A DNA stretch of 64,000 nucleotides from Miscanthus floridulus (taxonomy: Eukaryota > Streptophyta > Magnoliopsida > Poales > Poaceae), in assembly GCF_019320115.1 (NCBI RefSeq), contig NC_089593.1:11747908-11811907 (forward strand), in the 5' to 3' direction. The stretch's first letter is position 1. Every line of letters begins with the position of its first letter. The notes beneath the pieces were generated by a model that did not search any database, was not told the origin of the DNA, and saw only the letters and a list, made by a program, of their open reading frames with translations. Below, in pieces: positions 11,109-22,468 of the stretch. The position numbers and the translations under genes are program-made.

Positions 11109-11489
11109 TTGGAGTTGGATGCCTAGACCCAGATGGACAAGTTTGATGTCATAGTTGCTAGTGTCAAACTGGTGCTCGACTACGTTGACCTAGAGGTGGC
11201 TCCTCAGCCTAACGGTAGGCCACCATGTCCAGACACCATCATCGAAAGGTGCAAGGCAGCATGGGAGAACTTCAAGAGCTTCAACTGCGATGCCATTGTG
11301 ACCGCCATTACTCACGCCCTTATGGTGGTTCGGTCCCACTATCCAGCCATTGACCTTCAGACGATAGGGGCTAGGTTCGCCGAAGGGATGGGCAAGGCAG
11401 AGAACTAGCAGCTAGAGGACACGGTGAAGAAGCTGGTCGATGACGTCGACCTGTTCAATGAGATGGATGGCGATGGCAAGGCTCAATGA
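11109..11489 (+). pseudogene. Antisense additional ORF of TAT-1, C-terminal fragment
   Basis: On the strand opposite to TAT-1 pol, between integrase and the missing 3' LTR. The frame is open from the RLG-1A junction, with TAG at 11124 and 11406, and ends at TGA 11487-11489. Visible parts include MDKFDVIVASVKLVLDYVDL, then a helical stretch with AAWENFKSFNCDAIVTAITHA and an acidic end. Antisense extra ORFs at this position are known in Tat-lineage elements of plants. I cannot assign a function. Its N-terminal part lies on the other side of RLG-1A. Confidence 0.55.
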
Positions 11490-11654
11490 TCTACTTGGAG
11501 AATATTAGCTATAACATCTGGAGAGGATAGTTAGAGTGCGCGAGTGCGCAGAAGACATTTATGTATGCGCATAAATGTTATAAAGTGCATGTTTATGCAG
11601 TTTGCTGGTATTTGTGGTGAAGAATCATTGTAGTAATAACCCTAATGCAATTAT

Positions 11655-12177
11655 ATGTAGTATAAGTAGCGTCCGAGTTGTTAGTTCGTTATTGAACTCT
11701 TTGGCCTTAGCTAGCCCATAGTCTATAACATCAAGCACAGAGCCCGTGCCCGTGTAGGAGGAACAGGCATTACCAAGGAACCACAGCCGACCACCCATAA
11801 TGTAGAGCGTAGAGCCCATAGCACATGTAGGAAGAGATCGAAGACTAGGTCTTCTCCATAGAGCACAGAGCGGAACGTGTGCTACTCGGTGGTTGGCGAA
11901 ATAACTTGGAGATAAATGTAGTATAAGTGGCGTCCAAGCAGTTAGTTCTTTACTGAGCTCTTGGCCTTGGCTAGCCCATAGTCTATAACGTCGAGCATGG
12001 AGCCTGTGCACATGTAGGAGGAACAGGTGTGACCAAGGAACCATAGCCGACCACCCATAACGTAGAGCATGGAGCCCGTAGCACGTGTAGGGAGAGGTCA
12101 GAGACTGGGTCTTCTCCATAGAGCGTAGAGCGGAACGTGTGCTGCTCGTTGGTCGGCGAAACATTTCGGAGATATGG
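11655..12177 (-). repeat. Tandem duplication, period 261 bp
   Basis: Two copies, 11655-11915 and 11916-12177, both starting atgtagtataagt and containing ctagcccatagtctataac and cttctccatagagc. They differ by scattered substitutions. Such repeats are known in the variable 3' region of Tat-type elements. Confidence 0.85.
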
Positions 12178-12350
12178 AGAAACATGGTCGGTGATTTAGA
12201 GAAACCTGTTCAGCAAAATACGTTGGAGATTTGGAGAAACATGGTCGGTGATTTGGAGAAACTTGTTCGGCGAAAATGTTGGAGATTTGGAGAAACATGG
12301 TCGGTGATTTGGAGAAACTTGTTCGGCAAAAACATTGGAGATTTGGAGAA
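12171..12350 (-). repeat. Short tandem repeat, period about 56-57 bp
   Basis: Three to four units with the core gagaaacatggtcggtgatt, starting near 12181, 12238 and 12294, then a partial unit. Each unit also holds a variant of gttcggcgaaaa. Open frames across it only repeat the unit and are not a gene. Confidence 0.85.
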
Positions 12351-12510
12351 ATGTGGTCGGCATAGTTATGGCGATTTTGTATTGGAGTTCATTATGGAGT
12401 AGCTTAGAGCTCGGCGATCATAGGTGGAGATTAAACCATAATGGAGACAAATTATGGTGACAAAAACTTTATTCATCATGGAGCGGAGAATACATATATG
12501 GAGCATTTCA

Positions 12511-13790
12511 AGGATAGAAACATTTAAGGTGCTCAATGTGCGATGAGTTGGGGACATCGATTCCGTCTAAGTCACATAGGCGATAAGACCCTGGTCGGGT
12601 AACCTCTTTGATGATGTAAGGCCCTTCCTAGGGGGAGGAGAGCTTGTGCATCCCTTTGGTTTTTTGTTTTCTACGGAGAACGAGGTCGCCGATAGCAAAT
12701 GAATGACCTTTGATGTTGCGGTTGTAGTACCTCCGCAAGCCTTCTAGATATTTGGCTGTGCGGACGCAGGTGATTAGGCATTCTTCCTCAGCCCTATCGA
12801 CGTCCTCTGTCCGAATAGTTGCGGTGCTCTTTATCATAATTTTCCACCCTAGGTGCTCAGAAGGCAATATCCACTGGTAGTATGGCTTCTAAGCCATAGA
12901 CCAAGAAATATGGAGACACACCGGTGCTACGACTAGCTTGAGTCCATAGTCCCTAGACAACAGCTGGTAGCTCTTTGAGCCATCTGCCCGGATGCTTTTT
13001 TTCTTTCTGATATAACCTCTTTTTGAGGGCATCAAGGATCATGCTGTTCACCCGTTCGACCTGGCCATTGGCTTTAGGATGGGCAACAGAGACATACTTG
13101 ATGGAGATGCATCGGTCTTCGTAGAAGTCCCAAAAGTGATGGCTAGTAAACGTAGTTCCAAGGTCGGTGATAATGCTGCTCGGGAGACCGAATCTGTGGA
13201 TGATATCTTCGAAGAGCTCGACTGCTTTCTTTGTAGTAGTCGAGACGAGTGGTTTATACTCGATCCACTTGGAGAACATGTCGATGGCGACATATATGTA
13301 CCAAAAATCACCTGGCGCTAGCTTGAAACGCCCAATCATATCTAGTCCCCAACATGCGAAGGGCCAGGAAGCTGGGATGGTCTGCAGCTCTTGTGCCGGC
13401 ACGTGTATTTGCTTCGCGAAAAATTGGCATCCTTCACAATGTCGGATGAGGTCTTCTGCATCAGAGATGGTCATGGGCCAGTAAAAACCAGCTCAGAAAG
13501 CTTTGCCAACCAGGTTTCTTGAGGCCACGTGGTTGCCGTAGGAAATAGTGTGAATTTCAAGAAGTAGCTTCACTCCCTCTTCTTGGGTGATGCATTTCTA
13601 CAGTACCCTTCCTTGGCATTTTTCCTCATCAAGTTGCCGTCCACCAGCACGTAATGCTTGCTTCGATGGATTAGGCATTCGGTTTTAGTCTTGCCAATGG
13701 GTACTTGCGTTGGTGAGGTACTTGATGAATTGTTCCCTCCAATCGACAACTGGCGAAGGTACCGTAAGTACCAACTACTCAACGAGGGGA
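12511..13790 (-). pseudogene. TAT-1 integrase, broken
   Basis: Integrase inserts element cDNA. The order on the minus strand is: linker with HRSKHYVLVDGNLMR (about 13700), zinc finger with CEGCQFF near 13440, and a catalytic core with WGLDMIGRF (first Asp), TDLGTTF (second Asp, with Leu where Asn is usual) and GQVERVN (Glu). The C-terminal part has STGVSPYFLVYGLEA and GPYIIKEVTRPGSYRL, ending in HLKCFYP near 12511. Frame changes and stops break it. Confidence 0.82.
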
Positions 13791-13879
13791 ACTTCCTAAA
13801 TTTCCTTATCTTCCTTAATGGATGGCGCCAAAAGATCTTGAATGAAGACCCCTGGTGGAATTACAGCGCAAGAGGAGCC

Positions 13880-14245
13880 TTACTTGGATAAGTGGTCGGC
13901 GAGCTGATTTTGATTGCATGCCACGTGGTGGTACTTGATACCGTAGAACTTCCCTTCAAGCTTTCTGATTTCAGCACAGTATGCATCCATCTTCTCACTA
14001 GAATAGGACCAGTCTTTATTGAGCTGGTTGATGACCAACGCGAAGTCCCCATATACCATGATGTGTTTAATGCCAAGCTCAACGGCTATACAGAGTCCGT
14101 GGAGACATGCTTCATATTCGACAGCGTTGTTGGAGGCTAGAAAATGTATCCGGAGAATGTATTGGAGCTTATTCTTGGTCAATGTGATGAACAGAATGCT
14201 TGCACCAGCACCATTGATGTTGAGAGCGCTGTCAAAGTACATCAC
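13880..14245 (-). pseudogene. TAT-1 RNase H (archaeal-like type)
   Basis: A 121-codon open stretch with YFDSALNINGAGASILF (Asp), NNAVEYEACLHGL (Glu) and VYGDFALVINQL (Asp). This layout is that of the extra RNase H of Tat elements, which removes RNA from the RNA-DNA hybrid. It lies between RT and integrase, as expected. The local frame is open but the whole pol is broken. Confidence 0.82.
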
Positions 14246-15790
14246 CCAATGCTCAGGGAAAGTAGCGGCGATGGGCTCTTGAATCTCGGTCCACTCAGCG
14301 ATGAAATTGGCAAGCGCCTGAGACTTGATGGTAGGCCTACTTCTGAATTTGATGGAGTAAGTATCAAGCTCAATAGCCCACTTGATGATGCGGTTGTTGG
14401 CCTCTTTGTTGTAGAGAATGTCCCTAGAGGGAACTCGGTGACCACGGCGATCTTGTAATACTCAAAGTAGTGGTGGAGCTTGCGCGATGTAATTAGGATG
14501 GCGTATAACAGCTTTTGGACCAAAGGATAGCAAGTCTTGGGCTCATTAAGAACCTCACTAATGAAGTATACTAGACATTGCACCTTATAGGCGTGCTCGG
14601 CCTCCTCGTGTTCGACCACAATGGTTGTGCTAATGACACAAGAAATAGCGGCGATGTAGATCAGGAGAGTTTCGTTTGGCCATGGCGCCGTCATGATCAG
14701 AGGCTTTGTTAGGAACAGCTTGAGCTGCTCGAAAGCTATGTTTGCCTCCTTTGACCAGGAAAAATGCTCGGAGGCCTTGAGGAGTTTGAAGAATGGTAGC
14801 CCTTTTTCATCGAGGCGCGATATGAAGCGGCTTAAAGTAGCCTTGCAGCCTGTAAGCTTCTGTATATACTTGACGCATATTGGTCGTTTCATGTTGGTGA
14901 TGGTGGAGACCTTGTCGGGGTTGGGTTTGATGCCATGTGTACTGATGATGTAGCCTAGGAGTATACCAGATAGAACTCCAAAGATGCACTTTGAAGGGTT
15001 CAGCTTCCATCGATACCTTTTCAGGTTGGCAAACATTTCTTCAAGGTCGACGATAAGATCATCAGTGGTCTTGGACTTGATGACCACATCATCGATGTAA
15101 GCTTGGATGTTGCGGCCGATCTATTGATTCAAGCACATCTAGATAGCCCTTTGATAAGTCGCCTCGGCATTCTTGAGTCCGAAGGACATGGTGGTGTAGC
15201 AATACGCACCGAAGGGCATGATGAACGACATTTTGATCTGGTCTTCTTCCTTAAGGGAGATCTGGTGATAGCCAGAGTAACAATCAAGGAAGGAGAGCAG
15301 TTCACAGCCGGCAGTGGAGTCTACAACCTCATCTATCCGAGGTAGACCAAAGGGGTCTTTAGGGTAGTGTTTGTTAAGATGAATGTAATCAACACACATT
15401 CTCCATTCTTTATTCTTTTTTTGAACGAGAACAGGGTTTGCTAACCAGTCAGGATGATGCACTTCTTTTATGAATCTAGTAGCTAGGAGCCATTTTATTT
15501 CTACCCTAATAGCCTCCTTGTCTGGCGTGAATCGGTGGAGTTTCTGCTTGATCGGTTTGGCGGTCGGTGAGACATTCAAGGAGTGCTTGATCTTCTCCCA
15601 TGGTACCCCCAGCATGTCTATAGGTTTCCAAGCAAGCACGTCAGTGTTAGCACGTATGAAGGAGACGAGCGCGCTTTCCTATTTGGGGTCGAGGTGAGCC
15701 CTAATCTTCACGGTCTTGGAGGGGTCATCGAGGCCGAGGCTGACCTCCTTGGTTTCTTGGACTTGGGGAAGGCATGAGGAGGCTCCAGCA
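14246..15790 (-). pseudogene. TAT-1 reverse transcriptase, broken
   Basis: N-terminal part with DPSKTVKIRAHLD and DVLAWKPIDM near 15640-15770. Then the fingers and palm: VQKKNKEWRMCVDYIHLNK, DCYSGYHQI, MPFGAYCYTTMSFGLKNAEAT, and active site AYIDDVVIKS near 15070-15100. The connection and classical RNase H region runs to about 14450. A stop lies just after the YQRAI segment. The protease upstream is in another frame, offset by one base backwards. Confidence 0.85.
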
Positions 15791-15899
15791 AAGGGATCAC
15801 TAGGCCATCGGTGGGCACTATCTTGGCATCGGTGACCACACTGGCCATCTGGATGGAGAGGTCGGTGGCTTCGGCGAGGGCGAGACTCTCTGTCTCGCA

Positions 15900-16424
15900 G
15901 GCGTAGGTGATGGAGAGGTTGGTCTACAAGGCCAGGACTCCTATAGGCGAAGGCATCTTGAGCACCAGATAAGCATAGTGCGGTACAACCATGAACTTGG
16001 CCAAAGCTGGCCGACCAAGTATGGTGTGGTAGGCAGTGTTGAAGTCGGCGATGTAGAAGTTGATGTGCTCGACGTGGTAGTTGCTTGCCATGCTGAAGTA
16101 TACTGGTAGGGTGATCTCTCCAAGCGGTTTGGATGCCCTGCTAGGTACCACACCCTAGAAAGAGGAATCTGAGGGTGTGAGATCTATTATCCCAAGGCCC
16201 AACTCCTTTAGGGCTCCGGCGAAGAGGAGATTCAGAGCGCTCCCACCATCAATGAGCACTTTTCTGAAAAACACTTTCTGGACGGTTGCATCGAGAACGA
16301 GGGGGAAACGCCTGATGTAGGGGATGTCTGCCCACTGGTCGGCCCTGCTGAAGGTGATGGGGACCTTGGACCATGGGCGATAGCTGGGGTTAGCGGTGGC
16401 ATATTCTGTAGTGACAGCGAGCAC
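15900..16424 (-). pseudogene. TAT-1 protease
   Basis: An aspartic protease that matures Gag-Pol. The active-site segment KVLIDGGSALNLLFAGAL is near 16220-16270, and the second conserved segment is TAYHTILGRPALAKFMVV near 16000-16040. One stop separates the two halves. Tat elements usually have DGG or DSG here. Confidence 0.8.
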
Positions 16425-18419
16425 CCGTCGGGCGGCGAGCTTTCGTTCTCTTCTCCTCTTGGTGGAGGCGAGGCCCCAAAGATGGTGGCGATCACCTTGT
16501 CGTGGTCCTGGAAGGCATTATTATTGCCCCCAGGTGGTCAGCGACCTCCGGCTCCGTCGTTGGTGTCATCGTCCAACCTTTTGGTCCTAGAACTCCTTAG
16601 CCAAGCTGAGGTAGTCCTTCATCTTATGTCTGGCATTCTTGTGGAGAGGGCACGGGCCCACAAGGATCTTCTTGTATTGGTCGCCATAGTTGCGCTTGGC
16701 GTGAGGTTCATTAATGGCAGCGACGATGTGGTCTGGCCGGCGGCGGCGATTTTGACCAGACTTGGGTCCTTTCGGCCAATCACAGCAGCTGTCATGATGG
16801 TAACTATGGTTGTCGTAGTGGTAATCATTGTGGCGTTGGTCGTTAGGGCGGTCATCATAGCGGCGTGTTGGGCGATGAGTGCCCGCATCATCTTTGAAGT
16901 GCACTTTGGCTTCCTCGGCGTGAGCGTACTGGTTGGCGGTCGTGATCATCTCGCCAATCCCTATGGGTGGCTTGTGGTTGAACTTAGAGCAAAGCTCACG
17001 ATGATGGAGTCCTCTGATGAAGGTGGTGATGGCCTCCGCTCCTGTGATGTTGGGAATAGAATTCCTCGTCTCAAAAAAGCATCTGATGTAGCTACGAAGG
17101 AGCTCGGATGGCTTCTAGTTGATGCGGTTGAGATCATGCTTGGTGCCCGGCCAAGTACACGTGGCCATATAATTATCGGTGAAGACTTTTTTCAGCTCTT
17201 CCTAGGATCCAATGGAGTCTGGGGCAAGGCTTGTGAACTAGTTCATGGCGGTTGGCATGAGCATGATGGGAAGATAGTTCACCATGACACTGGTGTCTCC
17301 TCCAACGATGCGGATAGTAGTGGCGTAAGCCTATAGCCATTGTGTTCGGTTCATCCTTCCTTTATAGGGCTCGACCCCGGTGATTTTAAAACCACAGGGC
17401 CACTAAAGTCTTCAGAGTGCCCTCGTGAATGATAGGGGCCCTTCAGGGTTGGTGGCGCTGTCGTTTGTAGCATTGCCAGCGTTGAGCATCTCGAGAGCTG
17501 AGTCTGGGTTACCATACTCTTGCTCATACTCCTGGTGGTGGCATACTTCTTCTTCATGGCGACCAAAGCAGCATTCATCAATACGTCATTGTGCATCTCA
17601 GAGATTGTTGAGATGCACTCGGACGTCCTGGTCAACCTCCTGGTTGTATTGGTAGTGATGTTCAATGCAGTTGTCCCTACCTCCGCCCTAGAGGGGTTGA
17701 CTATCATCATGATGCTGGTCGGAGAAGTGACTTGGGCGGCGATCAGATCTTTGCGCGGCTAATCGGTGAATCGAGGTTGTGGAGCATGAAGGTCTCTGAT
17801 CCTGGCGGATCTCATTGACTTGACAGTGCACAGCTTTAAGCATGGTGGTGACCTTCGTGACCTCTGGTGTCTACGGGAGCTGAGTGAGCTCATTGGCGGC
17901 CACTGCTAGATTAGCGCTTGGAGTCTTGTAGATGTCATGACCATCAACACGGACAAACTCATCGTCGAGGTTGCGCTGAAGTGGCCTTCCTTGCGAGTCA
18001 AGCTGCTGCTCGGCCCTCACAAGGGTAGCCTCATTTGCTCAGTGCTATGCACGGTTGACATTCTGGTTCTCGCGAGCAGCGTGTTCCTCCTCAGTTTCGC
18101 CATTCCAAGGGGGGCTATCGACGCTGACATTGATGATTGCGCCGTCGCAGAAAGGAGGGAGAGGAAGTAGCTCAGTGGTGGTTTTAGCGATAGTCTCCGT
18201 AGAGCCTTGGGACTTAGAGTCCAAATTCTCCTCCAGGATGGTTTGGAGGGATGCTTCGGGGCATTGGTCAATGTGCAGCATGTTGAAGGCCGGCGGAAGC
18301 TGGTCGACGATCTGGTCGGCAGGAGGATGGACATCTCCAACCTGGTTAGCAAATCTGCCCCTTAGGGCATCTTGGTAAGCGGCGGTGACATTAGCGAACC
18401 CAAAGGGTAGGGCTATAAC
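16425..18419 (-). pseudogene. gag: TAT-1 gag, main part, broken
   Basis: The C-terminal zinc-finger-like segment CPLHKNARHKMKD, typical of Tat gag, is near 16630. Upstream is a basic Asp/Arg/His-rich region (16650-16940). The N-terminal side ends at the RLG-1B insertion with VIALPFGFANVTAAYQDALR. The reading continues on the far side of RLG-1B at 46777 after the ATAAC duplication. Stops and frame changes are frequent. The gag core lies in 17000-17900. Confidence 0.75.
18415..18419. repeat. Target duplication of RLG-1B, left copy
   Basis: ataac, identical to 46772-46776. A perfect 5-bp duplication shows RLG-1B arrived in TAT-1 as a unit. Confidence 0.92.
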
Positions 18420-21400
18420 TGTGGCAGAACCACCCAAAATAGCATACTTACGGAGGCGCTTGTCTTCCACTAGACACTAAGCACCCCGAAAGCAACTACA
18501 ACGAGCGGTATCCGTCGGGCACACCCCGAGGGAGAACCCGAAAGATCCACATTTTTCCCACGGATCCAATAATGAAAACGAGTTACAACACAAGTCCCTC
18601 TCATACATTAGAGTTTCTTAAAAGTACATTATTACAATACCAAATATAGAGTGCGGAATGATAAATAGCGGAATATTAAAAGATAACATCTAGCGATAAG
18701 ATAACGAGGATTTCGTCTGAACCCACTAGAAGAATCCTCCACACAAGGTACTCCTCAAGCATCACCTGCAATAGGGGTAAATAAACCCTGAGTACACAAT
18801 GTACTCGCAAGACTTATCCGATAGTGGGAATACTTTCCCGACTCCAAGGAATATGCTAGGCTTTATGGTTGCTGGTTCTCTTTTAGCCAAAAGTAGTACT
18901 AATAGTGAGTCCTTATTGATATATTATTATCATCAGCCGTATTAAGTTTTTATATAGTCAATCTATATAAGCACCTGCACTACTTTCAAGCAAGAGTTGA
19001 GCAATCGATACTGTTCCTTCTCCTTTTCCACTTCCAGTTCTTACTATGGTGCTAAACCGTAGACAAGCCGTACCAGGTAACCCGGCGATTCGCGAATCAA
19101 TGTGCCCAGCTGGGTGCCCCGAAGACACATGCCCTGCTTGTACCCCAGGCACAAGCAGGACTAACCTACCACTCTCCTGTCTTGGGTGTCCAGGTCCCCG
19201 TCCAAACTTGGAATCCAAGCCCCCGCCTCTGAATCCCGGACTCAGTGCGGCGCAAGGACCTCCACCACCTCCTCTTCCCATCAATCAGTCCGGAAAGAGC
19301 CGGATCCACGATAAGAGAGCAGCAAGTCTTCCCTACGCCCATACCCAAGTATGTGCTCGGGACAATAGTCTGTGACTTGCCTAGAGTCATATGCAACGAC
19401 TGGTCCTTAATCGACACAAACAGGGAAAAAGTGTAACCGGGCTATGCCCTATTGGCCGTAGGACACAACCCCTCACACCCACCAGTATCAAATCCACATC
19501 CCTGTCCGGTCACCATTTTTCCTTCCCATTATTTCATCATGATATTATAGTGTAATCACCTATTTGTGAGTAACATCAGGTTACTCATGCTACCGACATC
19601 CTGAGCATAGCAGCTACTCGACCTGCACTAGTAGGACTCAGGGTGGATATATCTATGCATGTAATTTCCATAAAATGCCTGTAACGTAAATGCATATCAT
19701 ATAAATATATTTAGTGATCATTTAAAAATAGGAGTTATGCACCGAGGCTTGCCTTGGGTAGGTGCCAAGTTAGCAAAGTCAGTACCAACAGGCTCCTGGG
19801 CTCCCTCCTGTGTGAAAAGCTCCTCCTCGTACTCCTCGGTCACCTCATCGTACTCCAGATCACCGATGGGTATGAAGTCTACCTGTTCGTGATCTACATG
19901 AAATGACGATGCAATGATTACACTATGGCAACAGCAATTCTCAATGCAAAAGTACCTCTATTACATTACTAAGCGAGGTCATCCTACTAAAGTCTAAGCT
20001 ATATACTAGTACTACTAACATGTATGACCGCGTCCTACATTCTTACGATGACTACGGATATTCATACTCCTAATGCCAGTTTACGATAAAGCAAGGATAA
20101 TAACTACGTCATTAAATGACTCGTTCTATGGTTACCATTTTTACAGCAAGTATATAAATGCCAAAGGAACCTACGGTAATGATTTCAAAGCTAAAGTTAT
20201 CGTCGGTTAACCACAACAAATCTTGCAATTAAAGATTGATATACTGCTAAGCTTTCTACTTCAAGCTTATGAGCCTACCATCCTAACCGCTAATGGTGAA
20301 CTAACTGTACTAACAGGTAGGCGACATTTTTGTGAACCTAACAAACTTAGTTTCGCTATTTTTGGACAACCATGCAATTTACTATAATTTATCGAAGTTG
20401 TATTCATAACAGGAAATAATTAAGCATTTCAAATTCTAGGAATTAATGAAAATCGAATCTTCTTTCGCCGGCCCACCACGCACAGCCCAGTCCAATGCGT
20501 TATCCCGCCCGCGCGCGACAGCAGTCCAGCGCGTGGCCCACGTGGAGGCGTGGCCCAGATGGCCAATGGCCCACGAAGGGGAAAGCCTGCGCATGTCGGT
20601 AAAAATGCATGAACACCCCCGACGAACTCAGCATTTGCTACGAGCTCTATGGTACTGTTTCGCTAGTCTACCGTTTTACATCTGCACCCTCCCACTTCTT
20701 CTTCCTCACCGTGAGGAGGTCCCTGGCCCCCAGGGCGTGCACCGGCGCGACGGCATGGCACCGGGCGACCACGCCAACCTCACCTGAACCCCTACAGCCT
20801 ACCTAAGGGGTCGATAGGTACCTGGATAGCACGTAGAAGCTACTAGAGGCGATACGACGAGCAGAGATGTAGGCACAAACTCCCTCCCCGGCGGTGGCTC
20901 CTGACCTGCAAGAGCGAGCGCGTTCCCGTGAGCAACAGCAAAGGCGAGGCCAGCGCACAAGCTAGCGAGCACCAGGGAGTACTCACCGACACCCTTGCAT
21001 TGACGGTTAGGTTGGAGGTAGTCTGAGCAAGGCTGGCCACGTGAGCTCACGGCGGTGCGGTGATGACCGATGGGGGCACTACCGCGGCGGTGGGGCTGGC
21101 CTACTACGATGCTACGACTAGGGTGCGCGGGGTGCTCAGGAGGATATGGCGAGACTGTGGGTGCACTGAATCGATACGAGATGCACTGCGGGCTGGTTCG
21201 CCATTGGAGGACGTCGGTTCGGTCTTATGGAGCCGGTGCCGCGGAATTAAGAAATTCCGATCATGTGCAAGGACACCCACAGCAAGGTGGGGACAGGGCG
21301 CAGCCAGACGCCTAACAGAGCCGTGCCTAAGGCGAACTGAGACCTATAGCTATGGTTAAGGCGAATTGGGGAAAATTGCTTCGGTGGCAAGGAGACAGTG

Positions 21401-22451
21401 GAGACAGGGGAAATCCTGGCGCGGCATGGCTCGGACCTGCGGTGGTCGCCAAAGCAATTACTGACCTGCACGGCCATGGGGAAACAGTAGGGCATGGCTC
21501 CAGGCGCCAGCCAGTAAGGTGTGGTAGCAAGCCAACGAATCAACGATACGGCGACGCAGCGGGCAGCATCCGACAAGATCCACAGAGCGAGTGCAACGCG
21601 AGGTGACGGCGGGTAGACCATCGTCCAACGCACAAATAGCCAAGGCGATGTCAATGGTGCAGAACCGCTGTGGCGACAGGCGACATGCAGCGTGGGACCA
21701 GCGCGCTCCCGGCCAAAGCAGAGCAGGGCACGATGTGCGCGTCGCGTCTCGGTGGCAAGGAAAACGTGGTGGCAGGCGAGTAGAGCGCGTAGGCGGGTAG
21801 CAGCGAGCAGGAGGCCACGACGCGCGGGTCATGCACGTGCATGGTGCAGCGAGCGCAGCTGGGCGTGGCAGCGGCTCTGGCCCATGCGGTAGAGCGCGCT
21901 GGAAACCAAACGGGGTGGTGACCGCACCCAGAGCTCAGCCAGGTGACGTGCACGACTTTTAAAGTAGCTAGAAAATGAGTACGCCGCGCTCCAAACGCCA
22001 TTCCAATTGCTCGATGCGAAAGGGAGTACACCGAGCCATCACTCTCAGTCATGACATTGCGCTACTTCTTAAGCCAATTGTTCTACAACTAATGCCAAAG
22101 GTGGCTTCGTCGACCACCTCAAAAACTTACGCGGAGGACGTTGATTTGAAAGGTTTCGCATTGAAACCCCAAACCCGACCCCCGGGACATACGCGCTAGC
22201 CATCCATGTCATCGACCACAACTTTTTATCATCATTCCCAAAACGTTTTATAACCTTTAGCATTAACAATAATTCGATTAAGGTAATAAACATGTTATGT
22301 GACACGAAACATAACCTTATGCTTTCCCGTTTCGTAAAAGTGTTTCAAAGCCAAACATGGATTATAAAGCCTATCATACACAAATGCACCTAAATTAGAT
22401 GCTTATGAAATGTTTCAGCAAAACATTACAATGTAACACCAGGGTGTTACA
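18420..22451 (-). repeat. RLG-1B 3' LTR (4032 bp)
   Basis: On the plus strand it runs from tgtggcagaaccacccaaaa to gtgttaca. It matches 42738-46771 closely. Its GC-rich block (20450-21960) contains short open frames on both strands without domains. Confidence 0.95.
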
Positions 22452-22468
22452 AATCTACCCCCCTAAAA
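22452..22468 (-). other. RLG-1B polypurine tract
   Basis: On the minus strand a purine run with seven G bases lies directly before the 3' LTR (aaatctacccccctaaaat on the plus strand). Confidence 0.8.

Larger units (their letters stand above)
11490..12510 (-). other. TAT-1 3' non-coding spacer
   Basis: Between the integrase end and the antisense frame. No gene seen. It consists mainly of two tandem-repeat families described in the next two entries, plus unique AT-rich sequence at 11490-11650 and 12360-12510. Confidence 0.7.
11109..18419 (-). mobile_element. TAT-1: Tat/Retand-type Ty3/gypsy element, left part
   Basis: Read on the minus strand from the right: gag (to 16425), protease (16424-15900), RT (15790-14246), RNase H (14245-13880), integrase (13790-12511), a repeat-rich spacer, then an antisense frame (11109-11489). 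The element is cut at 11108 by RLG-1A and at 18419 by RLG-1B, and resumes at 46772. Its 3' LTR lies beyond the left edge. The DGG protease and a second, archaeal-like RNase H mark the Tat lineage. Confidence 0.88.

Noticed and set aside
12178..12350. CRISPR-like array
   Set aside because: The repeats are head-to-tail with no unique spacers, in a plant retrotransposon.
12139..12402. 87-codon frame with a repeated EIWRNMVGDLEK unit
   Set aside because: It is the translation of the 57-bp tandem repeat and has no support beyond it.
16482..17336. 284-codon plus-strand open frame
   Set aside because: It is the shadow of TAT-1 gag and protease coding on the minus strand, which carries recognisable motifs.
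20446..22305. Several open frames in RLG-1B LTR as genes
   Set aside because: Composition-driven frames in a GC-rich repeat, present on both strands and mirrored in the other LTR at 44770-46625.
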